49,788 bases of DNA from Gloeocapsopsis crepidinum LEGE 06123 (GCF_015207655.1 NZ_JADEWN010000044.1:1-49788); one strand, 5' to 3'. Positions 9,493 to 22,807 are shown, counted from the stretch's first letter. The notes: generated from the letters alone by a model not told the origin. Numbers and translations: made by a program.

Positions 9493-12400
9493 TTAGAGAT
9501 CGTCTTCATCACTGTCTTCATCTTCATCTTCTTCGTAATCATCGTCTTCATCTTCATCAGCTGCAAAGTCCTCGACCTCATCACTGATCATCAAGTCTTC
9601 ATCATCTTGAATGAAGGAATTACGATCAAAGCTAAAATTATCTCCCAAACCACCGTCTAAATTGTAAGCGCGAGCTGTACGGTCATCGAGTACGACATCG
9701 AGTGAATCTTCTCCATCATCAAAGACACTTCCTGAGTCAAGCGAGAGATCTTCGCTCATCGGACTAGCAAGTTCCTCATAGGCATTAAAGCCAGTTCCAG
9801 CAGGAATCAAGCGTCCAATAATGACGTTTTCTTTCAAGCCGCGTAGCCAGTCTGATTTACCTTCAATCGCGGCTTCGGTTAGGACTCTTGTAGTTTCTTG
9901 GAAAGAAGCTGCTGAAATAAAGCTATCTGTATTGAGTGATGCCTTAGTGATACCGAGTAGCATTGGTGTATACTGCGCTCTAGCACCTCCAGTAATACTC
10001 ATTGCTTCGTTGACCTGCTCAATTTGCCGCAGCTCGACCAATTCACCAGGTAGCATTGTGGTGTCGCCACCATCATCAACACGTACCTTAGAAGTCATTT
10101 GCCGCACAATAACTTCAATGTGCTTGTCAGCAATATCAATTCCTTGAGATTGGTACACTGTTTGGACTTCATTCACCAAGAAAGTTTGTACTTGCTGCAA
10201 TGCTTCTAAAGCATCAGCATAAGCACCATTTTGCGTACCATACTCAAAGAAAATTTCCAAGATTTCGTGAGGATTGGCGGGTCCTTCTGTCAGCGGCATT
10301 CCAACTTCTACTGTTGCTCCATCTGGTACTACGGCATTCTGACCAGGTCCAATAGGATATTCAATGACTGCGCCAGAGTCTTCAACAACTCTAATTGCAA
10401 CTGCTTCATCTTCTAACCTGCCAACTTCAACGGTTCCTGGTTTACGAGCAAGAACACAAGCTTCCTTGGGTTTACGAGCTTCCAACAGTTCTTCAATTCG
10501 CGGTAAACCTTGAATAATATCTCCAGTCTTAGCTCGCTCGAACACAAGTAATACTAAGTTGTCACCGCGTTGAACTAAACCGCCATCTTCAACTTGTAAG
10601 ACAGCTCCTGGTGAAACGCGATAAGGACGAGCAATTCGCAGAACAATTTCATAATTGTTACTAGTTAGGGCTGTGTTTGCTGCGTCTTCTTGCCTTGCGG
10701 TTTGAGATCTAATTTCCAGGACTTGACCGGATTCCTCAATCACAACCCCTGGAGCGATTTCACGACCAGCAATTAGTAAGTCACCTGTTTTGACGTGAGG
10801 TTTCTCTTTGGTTGTAACGGTGAATTGATCTGTCGTTCTGACTACTAAGATCCGGCGAATTGCCTCTGCCCCCTCACGAATACCGCGAATTTCCCCTGCT
10901 TCTTTGCCCTGGATTTCTGTGCGAGCCACAACAGCACCAGCTTCAATAGTTTGTCCGTCTTCGACAAGAAGCCTTGTTTGAGTACTCCCTTGGGTTGCAT
11001 CAGCAGCAATGTCACGACGAATCACTAATGATTCAAGAATTACTAACTGCAAGCGCTGAACGTTTGAATCGTCCTCATCTGGGACTAACTCAATGTCAGC
11101 GAGCATTGGTGAGCCTGTGTGTTCAGGTGACTGCATTTGCTCAATTTCTAGCACCAACTGAGTACGTAATAGCTCTACTCCCTCGACAGAACGAACGCGC
11201 TCTGAATCTTTGTACGGAACGCGTTGCACTGCTCTAAGAGTAATTGAACGACCCGCACCTGCGCTCGATTGTGTACTGGGAACTGAAGGTTCATCTGGTA
11301 CTGCGAATTCAGTCACTGGACGCAGCAGCAAAGCAGGTCCTTCTGGCGATTCGACGTACTCGATATAGCGTAAGTCTGAGAGGGTATGTCCTGGCAGAAT
11401 TTCCTCGCCTGGTTGACCAAATGTACCATCGCGATTCATAACTGCTTCAGGATCGTCTACCATCAGCAAGTCACCAGGCTTGATCACTAGCTCGCGTAGA
11501 ATGTCATTTTTCTGAGTAACTTCCACTACACCATTGTTTTGGCAGAAGATATCTTTAACTACTTCAGTTCCAGCTTCAACATACTGAGCATCTTCTACCA
11601 TCAGTAGCGAGATATCTTTATTAACCTCGTGGGTTTCTTCTGGAATCCACAAAATCGTTCCACCTTGGACAATTTCATAGCCCTGCTTAGCTTTACCTTT
11701 CTTCGCCAGCTCTATCCCAGAATACTTAATTAAACCGCCAGTCGTAGTGCGATATTCATCAGAAATCAACTCAGCTACAACTTGGTTATTTTGTACTTTT
11801 GTTCCAGGGGTAGCGAGCAGCGAGAACATTTGGTTATTATTTGTTTCAACCAAATATTGATCGCGACCTTGACTGTGTTCTGCTCGTACTCTAGCGGTAT
11901 CTAGTACGACTGAAGCAGTAATGATTTCTATTTCTCGCCCACCTTTGCCGTTGTTTACACTTCCTGACGGTATCCGTACAGTACCGCCATAGACAGTGTT
12001 AAGTCGTGTCTCAGCAAGAACGCTATTTGCTTCAATCTTTTGACCATTAACAACCGACGGTTCTGCTCCTGGAGGTAAGTTGTACACTTCTCCAGATAAA
12101 ATCCAAATCAAACCACCTCTTGCTGCAGTAGTTGTCGTATTACCTTGACGGTCTGTTTTTTCTTCTGGGACAACATCAGCAAACTTAACTTCGCCTGCTA
12201 AGTCTGAGGCAACATCTTTTGTTGCTTTTTCTGTATGTGCTCTAGTGTTACGACCGCCAATTGCAACTTCTGCAAGAAGTTCTCCAACTTTTACCGTTTG
12301 ACCGTCAGTAATGTACAGAGTAGAACCTTGGGTTACAGGAACGGTGACTTTCTCGCCAGATCTTGCTTCAACTGTTAGGGTACCATTCGCTTCAACAATC

Positions 12401-13548
12401 AATGCATCTTCCCCGTGACGAGTGCGGAAGGGTCGAGTCCGTAAGCGGCTGGGGATTCGTAACGTACCTTCGACGTCACTGCGAACTTGTCGAGCAACTT
12501 CACCAGTAAATACACCTCCAGTATGGAAAGTCCGCATTGTCAGCTGAGTTCCTGGTTCACCGATACTTTGAGCTGCAATAATTCCCACAGCCTCGCCAAG
12601 ATCAACCATTTTGCCATGCGCTAAACTCCAACCGTAACAGTGTTGACATACCGAGCGAGCGGCTTCACACGTTAAGGGCGATCGCACAATAACTTCTTCG
12701 ACACCAGCTTTCTCGATGTGCTTGGCTACTTCGTCAGAAATCGGTTGATTTTTCTCGAACAAGACTTCTTTTGTTTGGGGATGCACAATATCTATTGCTG
12801 CAATTCTGCCCAATAGTCGCGAGCTAAGAGGAATAACTACGCGATCGCCTTCCATCATTGCTCGCAGCGAGATCCCTCTTGTTGTTCCGCAATCAATTTC
12901 CCGAATAATCACATCTTGCGAAACGTCTACTAAACGACGTGTTAAGTAACCTGAATCGGCTGTTCTCAGTGCGGTATCAACTAACCCTTTTCTGGCTCCG
13001 TAGGAAGAAATAATATACTCAGTAACTGTCAATCCTTCGCGGAAATTTGTTTTAATTGGTAAGTCAATAATCTCACCTTGGGGATCAGCCATCAAACCAC
13101 GCATTCCCACCAACTGGCGCACTTGAGAAATATTCCCCCTAGCTCCAGAGAACGCCATCATATATACTGAGTTCAACGGATTAGTTGCGCGGAAGTGATC
13201 GACAACTTCATCTTTAAGCGCTTCACTGGTACTATTCCAGGTATCAATGACTTTTTGGAAGCGTTCTACTTCGGTAATTTCGCCTCGCGTGTAGCGTTCT
13301 TCAGTCGCTCGAATTTCTGCTTCGGCTGCCTCTAATAAAGCACGCTTGCTAGGAGGAACCATTAAGTCATCAACACTAATGGAAACACCCGCTTTTGTCG
13401 CGTAGCGAAATCCCAAGTCTTTTAAACGGTCGGCGATCGCTGCTGTTCGGGCAGTTCCATAATTCGTGAAAGCCCATGCGATTAAATTCTTAAGCTGTCC
13501 CTTATCTACTATCCGATTGCGAAAAATCATTCCCTTTTCTTCTGCCAT
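9493..13548 (-). CDS. rpoC2: DNA-directed RNA polymerase subunit beta-prime (C-terminal half)
   Basis: The C-terminal half of beta-prime, separate from rpoC1 as in all cyanobacteria. Recognisable elements are the N-terminal [17 protein letters not shown], the [21 protein letters not shown] bridge/trigger-loop region (about 145-165), [21 protein letters not shown] (about 340) and the very long sandwich-barrel hybrid motif insertion typical of cyanobacteria and plastids. [27 protein letters not shown] precedes an acidic Asp/Glu tail. I place the start at the ATG at 13548 ([12 protein letters not shown]), giving about 1351 residues and matching the family's usual N-terminus; the frame is open 33 bp further. 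It forms an operon with rpoB and rpoC1. Confidence 0.97.
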   Translation of the reverse strand: MAEEKGMIFRNRIVDKGQLKNLIAWAFTNYGTARTAAIADRLKDLGFRYATKAGVSISVDDLMVPPSKRALLEAAEAEIRATEERYTRGEITEVERFQKVIDTWNSTSEALKDEVVDHFRATNPLNSVYMMAFSGARGNISQVRQLVGMRGLMADPQGEIIDLPIKTNFREGLTVTEYIISSYGARKGLVDTALRTADSGYLTRRLVDVSQDVIIREIDCGTTRGISLRAMMEGDRVVIPLSSRLLGRIAAIDIVHPQTKEVLFEKNQPISDEVAKHIEKAGVEEVIVRSPLTCEAARSVCQHCYGWSLAHGKMVDLGEAVGIIAAQSIGEPGTQLTMRTFHTGGVFTGEVARQVRSDVEGTLRIPSRLRTRPFRTRHGEDALIVEANGTLTVEARSGEKVTVPVTQGSTLYITDGQTVKVGELLAEVAIGGRNTRAHTEKATKDVASDLAGEVKFADVVPEEKTDRQGNTTTTAARGGLIWILSGEVYNLPPGAEPSVVNGQKIEANSVLAETRLNTVYGGTVRIPSGSVNNGKGGREIEIITASVVLDTARVRAEHSQGRDQYLVETNNNQMFSLLATPGTKVQNNQVVAELISDEYRTTTGGLIKYSGIELAKKGKAKQGYEIVQGGTILWIPEETHEVNKDISLLMVEDAQYVEAGTEVVKDIFCQNNGVVEVTQKNDILRELVIKPGDLLMVDDPEAVMNRDGTFGQPGEEILPGHTLSDLRYIEYVESPEGPALLLRPVTEFAVPDEPSVPSTQSSAGAGRSITLRAVQRVPYKDSERVRSVEGVELLRTQLVLEIEQMQSPEHTGSPMLADIELVPDEDDSNVQRLQLVILESLVIRRDIAADATQGSTQTRLLVEDGQTIEAGAVVARTEIQGKEAGEIRGIREGAEAIRRILVVRTTDQFTVTTKEKPHVKTGDLLIAGREIAPGVVIEESGQVLEIRSQTARQEDAANTALTSNNYEIVLRIARPYRVSPGAVLQVEDGGLVQRGDNLVLLVFERAKTGDIIQGLPRIEELLEARKPKEACVLARKPGTVEVGRLEDEAVAIRVVEDSGAVIEYPIGPGQNAVVPDGATVEVGMPLTEGPANPHEILEIFFEYGTQNGAYADALEALQQVQTFLVNEVQTVYQSQGIDIADKHIEVIVRQMTSKVRVDDGGDTTMLPGELVELRQIEQVNEAMSITGGARAQYTPMLLGITKASLNTDSFISAASFQETTRVLTEAAIEGKSDWLRGLKENVIIGRLIPAGTGFNAYEELASPMSEDLSLDSGSVFDDGEDSLDVVLDDRTARAYNLDGGLGDNFSFDRNSFIQDDEDLMISDEVEDFAADEDEDDDYEEDEDEDSDEDDL

Positions 13549-13575
13549 TTCTCTACTATTCCTATTAGCGATTAG

Positions 13576-13618
13576 CAGCAATTAGCGAGCAGTACTAACC
13601 GCTCACGGCTAATTGCTG
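13576..13618 (-). promoter_or_regulatory. Intercistronic hairpin between rpoC1 and rpoC2
   Basis: A perfect 11-bp inverted repeat (cagcaattagc at 13576-13586, gctaattgctg at 13608-13618) encloses a second 4-bp stem (gagc/gctc). It fills most of the gap between the rpoC1 stop and the rpoC2 start. The attagc unit is repeated just beside it. It could be an RNA processing or stability element, or a dispersed-repeat remnant. It has no U-run, so a terminator is unlikely. Confidence 0.55.
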
Positions 13619-13624
13619 ACAGCT

Positions 13625-15499
13625 TTACTGCAAGGCTTCCTGAATTACTTTGTTATAAATTACGCGACCTGGAGTTGTTTGTATAAACTGAGAAATCAGG
13701 TTTCCATTAGCATCTTCACGGGTACGTCGTTCGCGATAATGCTTTGTTACAGTGCCATCATCGCCTTTTTCTACCTTGACAGGTTCGGTATCTGGCTTTG
13801 CTGATTCAACTTCACCATCAAACCGTACCCACACCTTTGCATGAAGCGCAACTTGCTCTTGTTCGTAAGCCATAATGGCATCATCAAGTGAAGCAAAGAA
13901 GCGTCCAGCACCTTTTTGGCTATGGGGATTGTCTGCTGTGAGGTAATAGCAGCCCAAAACCATGTCCTGACTAGGAGTAATAATTGGTCTACCTGTTGCA
14001 GGTGACAAGATATTGTTTGAAGCTAGCATCAGTAGTCTTGCTTCTGCTTGCGATTCTAAAGACAATGGCACATGAACTGCCATTTGATCGCCGTCAAAGT
14101 CAGCGTTAAAAGCTGGGCATACGAGAGGATGGAGTTGAATTGCGCGCCCTTCCACCAGAATCGGTTCAAAAGCTTGAATTCCTAGGCGGTGTAATGTAGG
14201 AGCGCGGTTGAGTAGGACTGGATGACCTTCAATGACTTCTTCAAGGACATCCCACACACTAGGATCGCCTCGGGAAATCAGTTTTTTGGCTGCTTTGATA
14301 TTGTTAACTAACCCTGAACGAATCAATCTATGAATGACAAAGGGCTGAAACAACTCAATTGCCATTTCTCTAGGCAAACCACATTGGTGGATGTGAAGTT
14401 TTGGTCCAACAACAATGACCGATCGCCCTGAGTAGTCTACTCTTTTCCCTAGTAAGTTTTGCCGAAAACGTCCTTGTTTTCCTTCAATAATGTCAGACAA
14501 GGATTTCAATGGTCGGTTATTTGCGCCTACTACAGTTCGACCGCGACGTCCATTATCAATTAATGCGTCTACCGCTTCTTGCAGCATCCGTTTTTCATTG
14601 CGGACAATAATTTCAGGAGCTAAAATTTCCTGTAATCTTGCTAAGCGGTTGTTGCGGTTAATCACCCGACGGTAAAGATCGTTTAAGTCAGAAGTTGCAA
14701 AACGACCACCATCAAGCTGTACCATCGGGCGCAAGTCTGGCGGAATCACGGGGATAACCATCATCACCATCCACTCTGGTTTAGAGCCGGTAGCAACAAA
14801 GTTATCAATGACTCGCAGTCGTTTAATCAACTTGGCACGTTTTTGCCCTTTAGCATTGGCTATTTCTTCGCGCAGCTTTTCTGCTTCAGTCTCTAAATTG
14901 ATATCAGAAAGCAACCGTGCTAAAGCTTCAGCACCGATACCAACTTCTACGCCAGTAAGTTGAGAATCCTCACTGTAGATTTGATCTTCAATTTCCAACC
15001 ACTGATCTTCAGTTAAGAGTTGCTTGTAGGTTAGAGTCTCAGCATTACCAGGAGACAAAACAACATAAGCATTGAAGTAAACTATTTGTTCGACATCGCG
15101 TAGCGGCATATCAAGCAAAATTGAGATATAGCTTGGTATACCTTTGAGATACCAAACATGCGCAACAGGTGCAGCAAGTTTGATATATCCCATACGATGG
15201 CGACGTACGCGGGATTCTGTGACTTCTACACCACAGCGTTCGCAGACAATACCGCGATGCCGTACTCGCTTATATTTACCACAGTGGCATTCCCAATCTT
15301 TCGCAGGACCAAAGATGCGCTCGCAGAATAGCCCATCCATCTCTGGTTTAAGTGTGCGGTAGTTAATTGTCTCCGGTTTTGTAACTTCTCCAACCACTTG
15401 ACCATTAGGGAGGGTACGTTCTCCCCACTGGCGAATGCGTTCTGGTGAAGCTAAGCCAATCTTGACATAGTCAAACTGCGTTGTTTGCGCGTGTCTCAT
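13625..15499 (-). CDS. rpoC1: DNA-directed RNA polymerase subunit gamma (beta-prime N-terminal half)
   Basis: 624 residues, the usual cyanobacterial length. The zinc-binding cysteines are C71, C73, C86 and C89 (WECHCGKYK... CERCG). The clamp and lid region follows, with [20 protein letters not shown] at about 257-276 and the catalytic magnesium-binding NADFDGD at residues 465-471. Its three aspartates are intact. It forms the active centre with RpoC2 and RpoB. The start ATG follows rpoB by about 92 bp. No strong ribosome binding site is visible. Confidence 0.98.
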   Translation of the reverse strand: MRHAQTTQFDYVKIGLASPERIRQWGERTLPNGQVVGEVTKPETINYRTLKPEMDGLFCERIFGPAKDWECHCGKYKRVRHRGIVCERCGVEVTESRVRRHRMGYIKLAAPVAHVWYLKGIPSYISILLDMPLRDVEQIVYFNAYVVLSPGNAETLTYKQLLTEDQWLEIEDQIYSEDSQLTGVEVGIGAEALARLLSDINLETEAEKLREEIANAKGQKRAKLIKRLRVIDNFVATGSKPEWMVMMVIPVIPPDLRPMVQLDGGRFATSDLNDLYRRVINRNNRLARLQEILAPEIIVRNEKRMLQEAVDALIDNGRRGRTVVGANNRPLKSLSDIIEGKQGRFRQNLLGKRVDYSGRSVIVVGPKLHIHQCGLPREMAIELFQPFVIHRLIRSGLVNNIKAAKKLISRGDPSVWDVLEEVIEGHPVLLNRAPTLHRLGIQAFEPILVEGRAIQLHPLVCPAFNADFDGDQMAVHVPLSLESQAEARLLMLASNNILSPATGRPIITPSQDMVLGCYYLTADNPHSQKGAGRFFASLDDAIMAYEQEQVALHAKVWVRFDGEVESAKPDTEPVKVEKGDDGTVTKHYRERRTREDANGNLISQFIQTTPGRVIYNKVIQEALQ

Positions 15500-15591
15500 A
15501 TATAAAGAATAGAAAAATGGAAGGGAATAGGATCAGGATGCAATAGATAGTAGGGGAGCGAGGTGTTCACCTCCAACCCCCTAGCATTTAA

Positions 15592-18500
15592 TTAAGCGTC
15601 GTCTTCGAGTGCCTCGCGAGTTAAGGATTCATAGGTGGGGCGTGAAGGAGTACGGCGATTACCAGTATCTGCCATCAAATCGACTTCAGCATCAGCAGTA
15701 CTTCCGTCTGCTTGAGTTTCGACTTTGTGTACGGCAATATCTAACCCGAGTGATTGAAGTTCTCGCATCAATACTTTGAATGACTCGGGTGTACCAGGTC
15801 TAGGAATGGCTTTACCTTTCACAATCGAATTTAGTGCCTCATTGCGTCCTTGCATATCATCGGATTTAACGGTGAGCAATTCCTGTAAAGTATATGCTGC
15901 ACCAAAGGCTTCTAATGCCCACACTTCCATTTCTCCAAAGCGCTGACCACCTTGTTGGGCTTTACCACCTAAAGGCTGCTGCGTGACTAAGGAGTATGGT
16001 CCTGTAGAACGCGCGTGGATCTTGTCATCTACGAGGTGTACGAGTTTGAGTATGTAAGCGATACCTACGGTAATCGGGCGGTCAAAGGCTTCTCCAGTCC
16101 GACCATCAAACACCTTAATTTTGCCAGGTGTCTCTGGGTCGAATAGCCAATCTTGACCACTGCGATCGCCCGCCTCACTTAGTTTGCCATGAACGACAGT
16201 TCGTGATGACTCTTCGCCATACATTTCGTCAAATGGCGTTACCTTGTACCGCATACCCAAGTTGTGCCCTGCCCAACCGAGTAAGCACTCGAAAACTTGA
16301 CCGACGTTCATGCGTGAAGGAACTCCTAGAGGATTAAGCACAATATCTACAGGTGTTCCATCTTCCAAATACGGCATATCTTCTATCGGCAGAATCCGAG
16401 AAATAATACCTTTGTTACCGTGACGTCCTGCCATTTTGTCGCCGACTTGAATCTTGCGTTTTTGCGCTACATAGACGCGTACCACCATATTTGCTCCTGG
16501 TGGCAGTTCATCGCCTTGTTCGCGGGTAAATACACGCACATCAACGACACGACCCTTTTCGCCGTTCGGTACTCTTAAAGAGTTATCTCGGACATCACGG
16601 GCTTTTTCTCCGAAGATGGCGCGCAGTAACTTCTCTTCAGGGGGTTGGTCTGACTCTCCTTTTGGAGTCACTTTACCAACAAGGATATCTCCTGCTTCTA
16701 CCCACGCACCCATGCGGATGATTCCTTGTTCATCCAACTGTCGTAGCGCGTCTTCTCCGACATTAGGAATTTCTCTGGTAATTTCTTCAGGTCCAAGTTT
16801 TGTTTGTCTTGCTTCAATTTCATACTTTTCAATGTGAATTGAAGTGTAAATATCTTCTTGAACGAGTCGTTCTGAGATTAAGATCGCGTCTTCATAGTTA
16901 TAACCTTCCCACGGCATATAGGCGATCATGATATTTTGACCAAGTGCCAACTCACCACCTTCAGTGGCTGAACCATCAGCAATAACTTGACCGGCAACAA
17001 CGCGATCGCCTTTTTGCACTAACGGTCTTTGATTTAAACACGTATCTTGGTTAGAACGTTGATACTTAGAGATTTGATACTCAATTTCTGAACCACTGCC
17101 ATCAGGACGGACGCGAATGCGGTTAGCATCTACATACGAAATTTCACCGTCCGTGCGGCTGACAATGACCATTCCAGAGTCGCGTGCCGCTTGTGCTTCT
17201 AACCCTGTTCCTACTAAAGGACGTTCTGGTTTCAGCAAAGGTACTGCTTGTCGTTGCATGTTTGATCCCATGAGCGCGCGGTTAGCGTCGTCGTGCTCTA
17301 GGAAAGGGATCATACTTGTTGCTACCGACACGATTTGTACAGGTGATACTGCAACGTAGTCTACTTGTTCTGGTGTTGTTGTTGTCCAGTCTTGACGATA
17401 ACGCACTGGGACTTGTGAACCAAGGATATAACCATTGTCATCAATCGGAGTATCTCCAGGTGCGACGCGCAAATCGTCTTCTTCGTCTGCTGTCATGTAA
17501 GCTGGAGCTTTGTCAAACAAGACACGTCCGTTTTCTACTGCTCGAAATGGCGTTTCTAGAAAGCCATATTGATTAACACGAGCATGAGTTGCCAAAGAAC
17601 CAATCAAACCTGCGTTTGGTCCTTCTGGTGTTTCAATCGGGCAGATTCGCCCATAGTGTGAAGGATGAATATCTCGCACAGCAAAGCCTGCACGTTCTCG
17701 GGTTAATCCTCCAGGACCTAAAGCACTCAAGCGGCGTTTGTGTGTCAGTTCTGCTAATGGATTTGTCTGATCCATAAACTGACTCAATTGGCTAGAACCA
17801 AAGAATTCTTTGATTGCTGCGACTAATGGTTTGGGGTTCACTAAGGATGCTGGAGTTAAAGCTTCAGCATCGGATACTGTCATCCGCTCTCGAATAATCC
17901 GCTCTAAGCGATTTAAACCAACGCGTACCTGATTTTGTAGCAATTCACCAACGCTGCGCACTCGGCGATTACCTAAGTGGTCGATGTCATCAGTATTGCC
18001 AATATCAAACTCTAAGTTAATCAGATAGTCAACTGCTGCCAAGATATCGTTAGAAGTTAGGACTCGTGTCGTTTCAGGGATACTCAAGCGAAGTTTCTTG
18101 TTGAGTTTGTAGCGTCCTACACGCCCAAGGTCATATCGTTTGGGATCAAAGAAGCGCGAGTCTAACAGCTGCTGACCGCCAAGCACTGTGGGCGGTTCGC
18201 CAGGACGTAGCTTGCGGTACAACTCCATTAAGGCTTCTTCTTCAGAGAACTGCCCTTCTTTTTCGATTGTCTTTTGAAAATACTCTGGGTGGCGTAGTGC
18301 ATCAAAAATTTCATTGTCAGATAGACCTAGTGCCTTGAGTAGTACTTGGGCAGATAGCTTGCGGGTTTTGTCAATGCGTACCCATACCAAGTCATTACGA
18401 TCAGTTTCAAATTTAAGCCATGCTCCTCGGTTAGGAATTAGGCTAGCTGAGTAAGTTCTACGACCGTTTTTATCAACTTCAGACTTATAGTAAACTCCTG

Positions 18501-18891
18501 GCGAACGAACAATTTGATTAACAATGACTCGCTCTGCACCGTTGATAATGAAAGTCCCGCGATCAGTCATTAGAGGTAGATCGCCGATAAAGACTTCTTG
18601 CTCTTTAATTTCACCAGTTTCTTTGTTGATCAGTCGTGTAGGCACGTACATCTGTACTGCATAGGTGCTGTCACGACGCTTTGCCTCGTCTACATCATAT
18701 TTAGGTCTTTTGAGTTTGTAGTTTTGACCAACAAAGTGTAGCTCTAATTTGCCTGTGTAATCTGTAATGGGAGAGAAACTGTTGAGTTCTTCAATCAGAC
18801 CGTCTTCTAAAAACCACCGGAAGCTGGAGCGCTGAATTTCAATTAAATCGGGTAACAGGAAGGCGGGTTCGATATAAGTTTCGTTTGTCAT
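15592..18891 (-). CDS. rpoB: DNA-directed RNA polymerase subunit beta
   Basis: RNA polymerase beta subunit. Clear beta-subunit blocks include [21 protein letters not shown] at the N-terminus and the rifampicin-region text [26 protein letters not shown] (about 395-420). Also present are [32 protein letters not shown] and the C-terminal [29 protein letters not shown] choose the ATG at 18891 (MTNETYIEP), about 1099 residues, with an agaag ribosome binding site. The frame is open 60 bp further upstream, but those residues do not resemble the family start. It is the first polymerase gene of the operon, with a long gap ahead of it. Confidence 0.97.
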   Translation of the reverse strand: MTNETYIEPAFLLPDLIEIQRSSFRWFLEDGLIEELNSFSPITDYTGKLELHFVGQNYKLKRPKYDVDEAKRRDSTYAVQMYVPTRLINKETGEIKEQEVFIGDLPLMTDRGTFIINGAERVIVNQIVRSPGVYYKSEVDKNGRRTYSASLIPNRGAWLKFETDRNDLVWVRIDKTRKLSAQVLLKALGLSDNEIFDALRHPEYFQKTIEKEGQFSEEEALMELYRKLRPGEPPTVLGGQQLLDSRFFDPKRYDLGRVGRYKLNKKLRLSIPETTRVLTSNDILAAVDYLINLEFDIGNTDDIDHLGNRRVRSVGELLQNQVRVGLNRLERIIRERMTVSDAEALTPASLVNPKPLVAAIKEFFGSSQLSQFMDQTNPLAELTHKRRLSALGPGGLTRERAGFAVRDIHPSHYGRICPIETPEGPNAGLIGSLATHARVNQYGFLETPFRAVENGRVLFDKAPAYMTADEEDDLRVAPGDTPIDDNGYILGSQVPVRYRQDWTTTTPEQVDYVAVSPVQIVSVATSMIPFLEHDDANRALMGSNMQRQAVPLLKPERPLVGTGLEAQAARDSGMVIVSRTDGEISYVDANRIRVRPDGSGSEIEYQISKYQRSNQDTCLNQRPLVQKGDRVVAGQVIADGSATEGGELALGQNIMIAYMPWEGYNYEDAILISERLVQEDIYTSIHIEKYEIEARQTKLGPEEITREIPNVGEDALRQLDEQGIIRMGAWVEAGDILVGKVTPKGESDQPPEEKLLRAIFGEKARDVRDNSLRVPNGEKGRVVDVRVFTREQGDELPPGANMVVRVYVAQKRKIQVGDKMAGRHGNKGIISRILPIEDMPYLEDGTPVDIVLNPLGVPSRMNVGQVFECLLGWAGHNLGMRYKVTPFDEMYGEESSRTVVHGKLSEAGDRSGQDWLFDPETPGKIKVFDGRTGEAFDRPITVGIAYILKLVHLVDDKIHARSTGPYSLVTQQPLGGKAQQGGQRFGEMEVWALEAFGAAYTLQELLTVKSDDMQGRNEALNSIVKGKAIPRPGTPESFKVLMRELQSLGLDIAVHKVETQADGSTADAEVDLMADTGNRRTPSRPTYESLTREALEDDA

Positions 18892-19586
18892 GCTTCTTAT
18901 ACGTACGTACTTTGTATAGTTAAACTTGCCGAGTGTTGGTAACGCTGCCAATATACTGATGGTGAGATTTGACAGTTAAGGGACAAGCGCTGTAGAAGAA
19001 ATTGTGCTTTTTGGTTGCTTTGTTTGTACAATAAACACAAAGATATAAAGCTTAAGCTTGGTAGCAGTGCTTCACGGTAGTTTAGGGAACTTGCTGACTA
19101 ATAGCTGATGTGGGTATCGCTGTGACAACTGAGATCTCCATTTAGTGACTGGTCACTGATAATATAAATAGGCTTAAATATTTTAAGCCTGACAGTTGCT
19201 GCTTATTTGTAGAAATCAAGTTTTGCGTACATTTTTTGCTTTTACTCGCATGACACTCCTTTCATTAAGACGTGGTTCTTTGTCCACAGCAAAAAATAGT
19301 TTTTCAATCCAGAAATTGGTTAATGTGTAGATGAGGTTGATTTTGCATAATGACTTGACCTCGCCTCTTGAAGGTTCAGAGCATTAGTAGCAGATTGTCT
19401 GTTGCTTTGGTTAACCTATTTTGTATTTGATTCGCGATCGCCAAGGTAGTTAAGAGAGAGGTGTAAAAAATTTGCAACTGCCTGAAAAATAAATTCATAT
19501 TGGCTTCATTAAATATTATGGCGTTTTTCTGACAGCTTTCGCCAACTACAACCGAGATATGCTAAGTTCAGACTTCAACTTGAGTT
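18892..19586 (-). promoter_or_regulatory. Long leader/promoter region upstream of rpoB
   Basis: This 695-bp gene-free stretch separates tatD from rpoB. Its length suggests that rpoBC1C2 has its own promoter and a long leader, as opposed to simple read-through from rpsT-tatD. I see a palindrome aagcttaagctt near 19050 and one HIP1 octamer near 19434. I cannot assign promoter boxes reliably. Confidence 0.4.
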
Positions 19587-20369
19587 TTATACTGAAAGCC
19601 CGAAGAGCTTGCATGCATTAGTTGTGGTTAGTGCGGCAATGTCCTCTGTAGTCACATCGCGGAGAGTGGCTAGTGTTTCGGCTACATAGCGTACAAAAGC
19701 CGGCTCATTGCGTTTTTGACTTCTTTTGGGAACCGGAGATAAAAATGGGCAGTCAGTCTCAATTAACAGGCGATCTTTCCAAACCATTTTTGCCGACTCT
19801 TGAATTTGCTTGGCATTTTTGAATGTCACTATACCGCTGAAACTTACATAAAACCCCAAATCAAGAAACCACTCTGTTTCTTCTGCATTTCCCGTCCAAC
19901 AGTGCATGACTCCTTTAACTTGACCGTGTTGCTGCTGAAAATCATGAATGACATCGCGCATGATGTTAGCCGCGTCTCGGCAATGGATAATCACTGGTAA
20001 GTCAAGTTCGCGTGCGATCTCAAGTTGTGCAACAAATACATTTTTTTGCTGTATTTGGTTCTCTGCTTTGTAGAAATCCAGCCCAATCTCTCCTATTGCC
20101 ACTACTTTGTTGTCTGAGCGAGCAAATGAAACGATTTGTTCAGCAGTGTTTGCTACCCATTTGTCTGCATCTAGCGGATGTAAGCCGACTGCAAAACTCA
20201 GCTCAGGAATTTTTGTTGCTAGTAACTGAATACTAGCAAATTCTGCTGGTTCTACGCAGGAGTGTACCAAGCGAACAACGCCAGCTTCTTGCCAGCGCGA
20301 TCGCACGGCTGGCAAGTCCGGTTCAAACACATCAAAGTTGAGATGAACGTGGGAATCTATAAGTTGCAT
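19587..20369 (-). CDS. tatD: TatD-family metal-dependent hydrolase
   Basis: 260 residues, full length for the family. It has the TIM-barrel metal-ligand set of TatD nucleases: H7 and H9 in DSHVHL, E94 in GEIGLDFY, H129 in IIHCRDA, H156 in MHCWTGN and D206 in [10 protein letters not shown]. These proteins are metal-dependent DNases/exonucleases linked to DNA repair and RNA or protein quality control. The gene sits between rpsT and rpoB, an order familiar from cyanobacteria. Confidence 0.94.
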   Translation of the reverse strand: MQLIDSHVHLNFDVFEPDLPAVRSRWQEAGVVRLVHSCVEPAEFASIQLLATKIPELSFAVGLHPLDADKWVANTAEQIVSFARSDNKVVAIGEIGLDFYKAENQIQQKNVFVAQLEIARELDLPVIIHCRDAANIMRDVIHDFQQQHGQVKGVMHCWTGNAEETEWFLDLGFYVSFSGIVTFKNAKQIQESAKMVWKDRLLIETDCPFLSPVPKRSQKRNEPAFVRYVAETLATLRDVTTEDIAALTTTNACKLFGLSV

Positions 20370-20427
20370 TTTAACGATGCTAGATGTTAGAGAAGAAAAT
20401 TTGTACTTCCTAATAATCCCTAACGAT

Positions 20428-20733
20428 TTAGTTGCCGGTTGCTTCTGCTTGTTCGTGCTGTTTGAGTCGCTTGACTAGACGTGATTTTTTTCTAGCTCCA
20501 TTGTTTGGGTGTAGGACACCGCGTTTTACAGCTTTGTCAATTTTGCTGTATGCTGCTGCCATCCGCGAAAGCACTTCTTGCTTTGCTTCTGGTGTAGGAT
20601 CAGCAGCATAAGTATCTACAGCAGTCAAGTATTTTTTCATTAAAGTTTTGACTGCCGATTTGTAAGCTTTGTTACGCAGTCGGTTCCGTTCTGCAATTTT
20701 GATACGCTTGATAGCAGATTTTGTATTCGCCAC
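20428..20733 (-). CDS. rpsT: 30S ribosomal protein S20
   Basis: About 101 residues, basic and helical: [25 protein letters not shown] near the N-terminus and [15 protein letters not shown] toward the C-terminus, both characteristic of S20, which binds 16S rRNA. The frame is open to an ATG at 20799, but the extra residues are hydrophobic and unlike S20. The GTG at 20733 ([10 protein letters not shown]) matches the conserved start and is preferred. It is the first gene of the rpsT-tatD pair and divergent from hisD. Confidence 0.95.
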   Translation of the reverse strand: MANTKSAIKRIKIAERNRLRNKAYKSAVKTLMKKYLTAVDTYAADPTPEAKQEVLSRMAAAYSKIDKAVKRGVLHPNNGARKKSRLVKRLKQHEQAEATGN

Positions 20734-20944
20734 AGTTAAACCCAGGAAAACGATAAAATTATAAAGACAAAATCCTAGATGTACTAATATAGCATTCAAT
20801 TTAGCAATATTGCGATTATCCGGAAAATCCAGGTTAAGCTAGAGAAACGAGTATGGCTCAACTTTGCACTCCATTTAGGGCAAAGCAAAATAAAGAACCT
20901 GTACTCGGTTTGGTAATTCCTAGAAAGCCACAAGTCCGAACTTC

Positions 20945-22282
20945 ATGCTGCGAATTATTACTCAGCAAGCCGAGGTACGAGCAGAGCTACAACGCATCTG
21001 CGATCGCACCCACGATGACCAAGTGGTTCACAAAGAAGCGACGGTGCGGGAGGTGCTTCAAGCGGTGAAGCGCCAAGGCGATCGAGCCTTACTGCACTAT
21101 ACAGCAGAATTTGACCACCAAAACCTGAAACAAGAAGAGTTACGTGTTAGCGGTTCAGAACTAGACGCGGCTTATCAGCAAGTGTCGAAAGAGCTGCTTG
21201 ACGCCATCAGGCTCGCTTGTCGTCAAATTGAAGCATTTCACCGTCAACGAGTGCCCAAATCGTGGGTTCACTTTGGTGAAGATGAAATTGTCTTGGGCAA
21301 ACGCTACACGCCTGTAGACAAAGCAGGGTTATACGTACCTGGTGGCAGAGCTGCATATCCAAGCACTGTGTTAATGAACGCGGTTCCTGCCAAAGTGGCG
21401 GGAGTACCACGGCGAGTCATGGTAACACCACCAGGAGGGGAAAAATCAATTCACCCAGCAGTGCTAGTTGCCGCACAAGAAGCTGGGATAGAAGAAATTT
21501 ATCGTGTAGGAGGAGCGCAGGCGATCGCCGCGCTAGCATACGGCACAGAAACAATTCCTAAAGTTAACGTCATTACAGGTCCAGGTAACATATATGTCAC
21601 CTTGGCAAAAAAACTAGTGTATGGGACTGTAGGTATTGACTCGCTAGCAGGCCCTTCAGAGGTTCTGGTGATTGCTGATGAAACAGCTAATGCGACTTAT
21701 GTAGCAGCTGACTTGTTGGCTCAAGCTGAGCACGATCCTATGGCTGCGGCTATTTTGTTGACAACAGATGCGGAGTTAGCAAAGAAAGTACAAGCTGAAG
21801 TCGAGCAGCAATTAGAAAATCATCCCCGCCGAACTTTAACTGAAAAAGCGATCGCGCATTATGGTTTAATTGTGATTGTAGATTCACTAGAGCAAGCAGC
21901 TGAACTCTCAAATGAGTTTGCGCCAGAACACTTAGAGCTAGAAGTCGCAGAACCTTGGGAATTGGTAGAGAAAATTCGTCATGCAGGGGCAATTTTTTTA
22001 GGTTCCTCAACACCGGAAGCTGTGGGAGATTATTTAGCAGGACCTAACCATACGCTACCAACTTCGGGAGCCGCTCGCTATGCGTCTGCTTTGGGTGTAG
22101 AAACTTTTCTAAAACACTCAAGCCTAATTCAGTATTCTCCAATCGCCCTTCAAAAAGTTGCCGGTGCAATTGAAGTTCTTGCCAAAGCTGAAGGATTACC
22201 CTCTCATGCTGCATCGGTACGGTTGAGAACGCAGCCCAAAGGTGATACATGGGGAATGGAAGACGGGGACAAGCCATCTTAA
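20945..22282 (+). CDS. hisD: Histidinol dehydrogenase
   Basis: 445 residues. It catalyses the last two steps of histidine biosynthesis, oxidising L-histidinol to L-histidine with NAD and zinc. Family blocks seen are [81 protein letters not shown] and [18 protein letters not shown]. The start ATG has no clear ribosome binding site. The only other histidine gene in the window is hisC, 25 kb away, so the pathway is dispersed here. Confidence 0.97.
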   Translation: MLRIITQQAEVRAELQRICDRTHDDQVVHKEATVREVLQAVKRQGDRALLHYTAEFDHQNLKQEELRVSGSELDAAYQQVSKELLDAIRLACRQIEAFHRQRVPKSWVHFGEDEIVLGKRYTPVDKAGLYVPGGRAAYPSTVLMNAVPAKVAGVPRRVMVTPPGGEKSIHPAVLVAAQEAGIEEIYRVGGAQAIAALAYGTETIPKVNVITGPGNIYVTLAKKLVYGTVGIDSLAGPSEVLVIADETANATYVAADLLAQAEHDPMAAAILLTTDAELAKKVQAEVEQQLENHPRRTLTEKAIAHYGLIVIVDSLEQAAELSNEFAPEHLELEVAEPWELVEKIRHAGAIFLGSSTPEAVGDYLAGPNHTLPTSGAARYASALGVETFLKHSSLIQYSPIALQKVAGAIEVLAKAEGLPSHAASVRLRTQPKGDTWGMEDGDKPS

Positions 22283-22311
22283 CCTCAGCGCAGCACAAAG
22301 GAGATCAGCCT

Positions 22312-22734
22312 GTGTTAAAAACAATTGTGGTAGCTCTTGATGGTTCAGACCTCTCAGAATACGTAATTCAAACTGTACAAGAACTGCAACTGCAACCTGA
22401 CAGCCAATTCATCCTTTGTCACGTTATCCCGCCACCAGTATCTGACCTAGAGATGGTGGCTGATTTACCTCATGCCTATGCAGCGGAGGTTCCTTATCGG
22501 AACGTTGAAAAGCAGATAGAAGCTTATCAAGAGCAGCTACCAGGAGAAAGTCAAGTAGAAATTGTTAGTGGCGATCCGGCTGAAGAAATTGTGCGGATTG
22601 CGAATATTTACCACGCTGACTTGATTGCGATTGGTAGTCGTGGTTTACAAGGTGTTAAGCGAATTATTCAAGGATCGGTGAGTAGTCAAGTTGTAGAGAG
22701 TGCGCATTGCTCGGTGCTTGTGGTTAAACCATAG
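22312..22734 (+). CDS. Universal stress protein (UspA family)
   Basis: About 140 residues. It starts LKTIVVALDGSDLSEY and ends with the nucleotide-binding pattern IAIGSRGLQGVKRIIQGSVSSQVVE...CSVLVVKP, the G-2x-G-9x-G(S/T) loop of ATP-binding Usp proteins. The frame is open back into hisD, but the GTG at 22312 is preceded by a good ribosome binding site (aaaggaga, 8-nt spacing) and gives the standard N-terminus. It lies 29 bp behind hisD and is probably cotranscribed. Confidence 0.9.
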   Translation: MLKTIVVALDGSDLSEYVIQTVQELQLQPDSQFILCHVIPPPVSDLEMVADLPHAYAAEVPYRNVEKQIEAYQEQLPGESQVEIVSGDPAEEIVRIANIYHADLIAIGSRGLQGVKRIIQGSVSSQVVESAHCSVLVVKP

Positions 22735-22807
22735 TAGGCTTTACTCGGTAATAGGTAGTGGCTAAGAGGTCAGGCGACCAATTGTAACCATTATCCTTAA
22801 ACCTGTT

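Noticed and set aside
20853-21068. Plus-strand frame overlapping the hisD start
   Set aside because: It overlaps hisD in another frame and has no conserved protein features.
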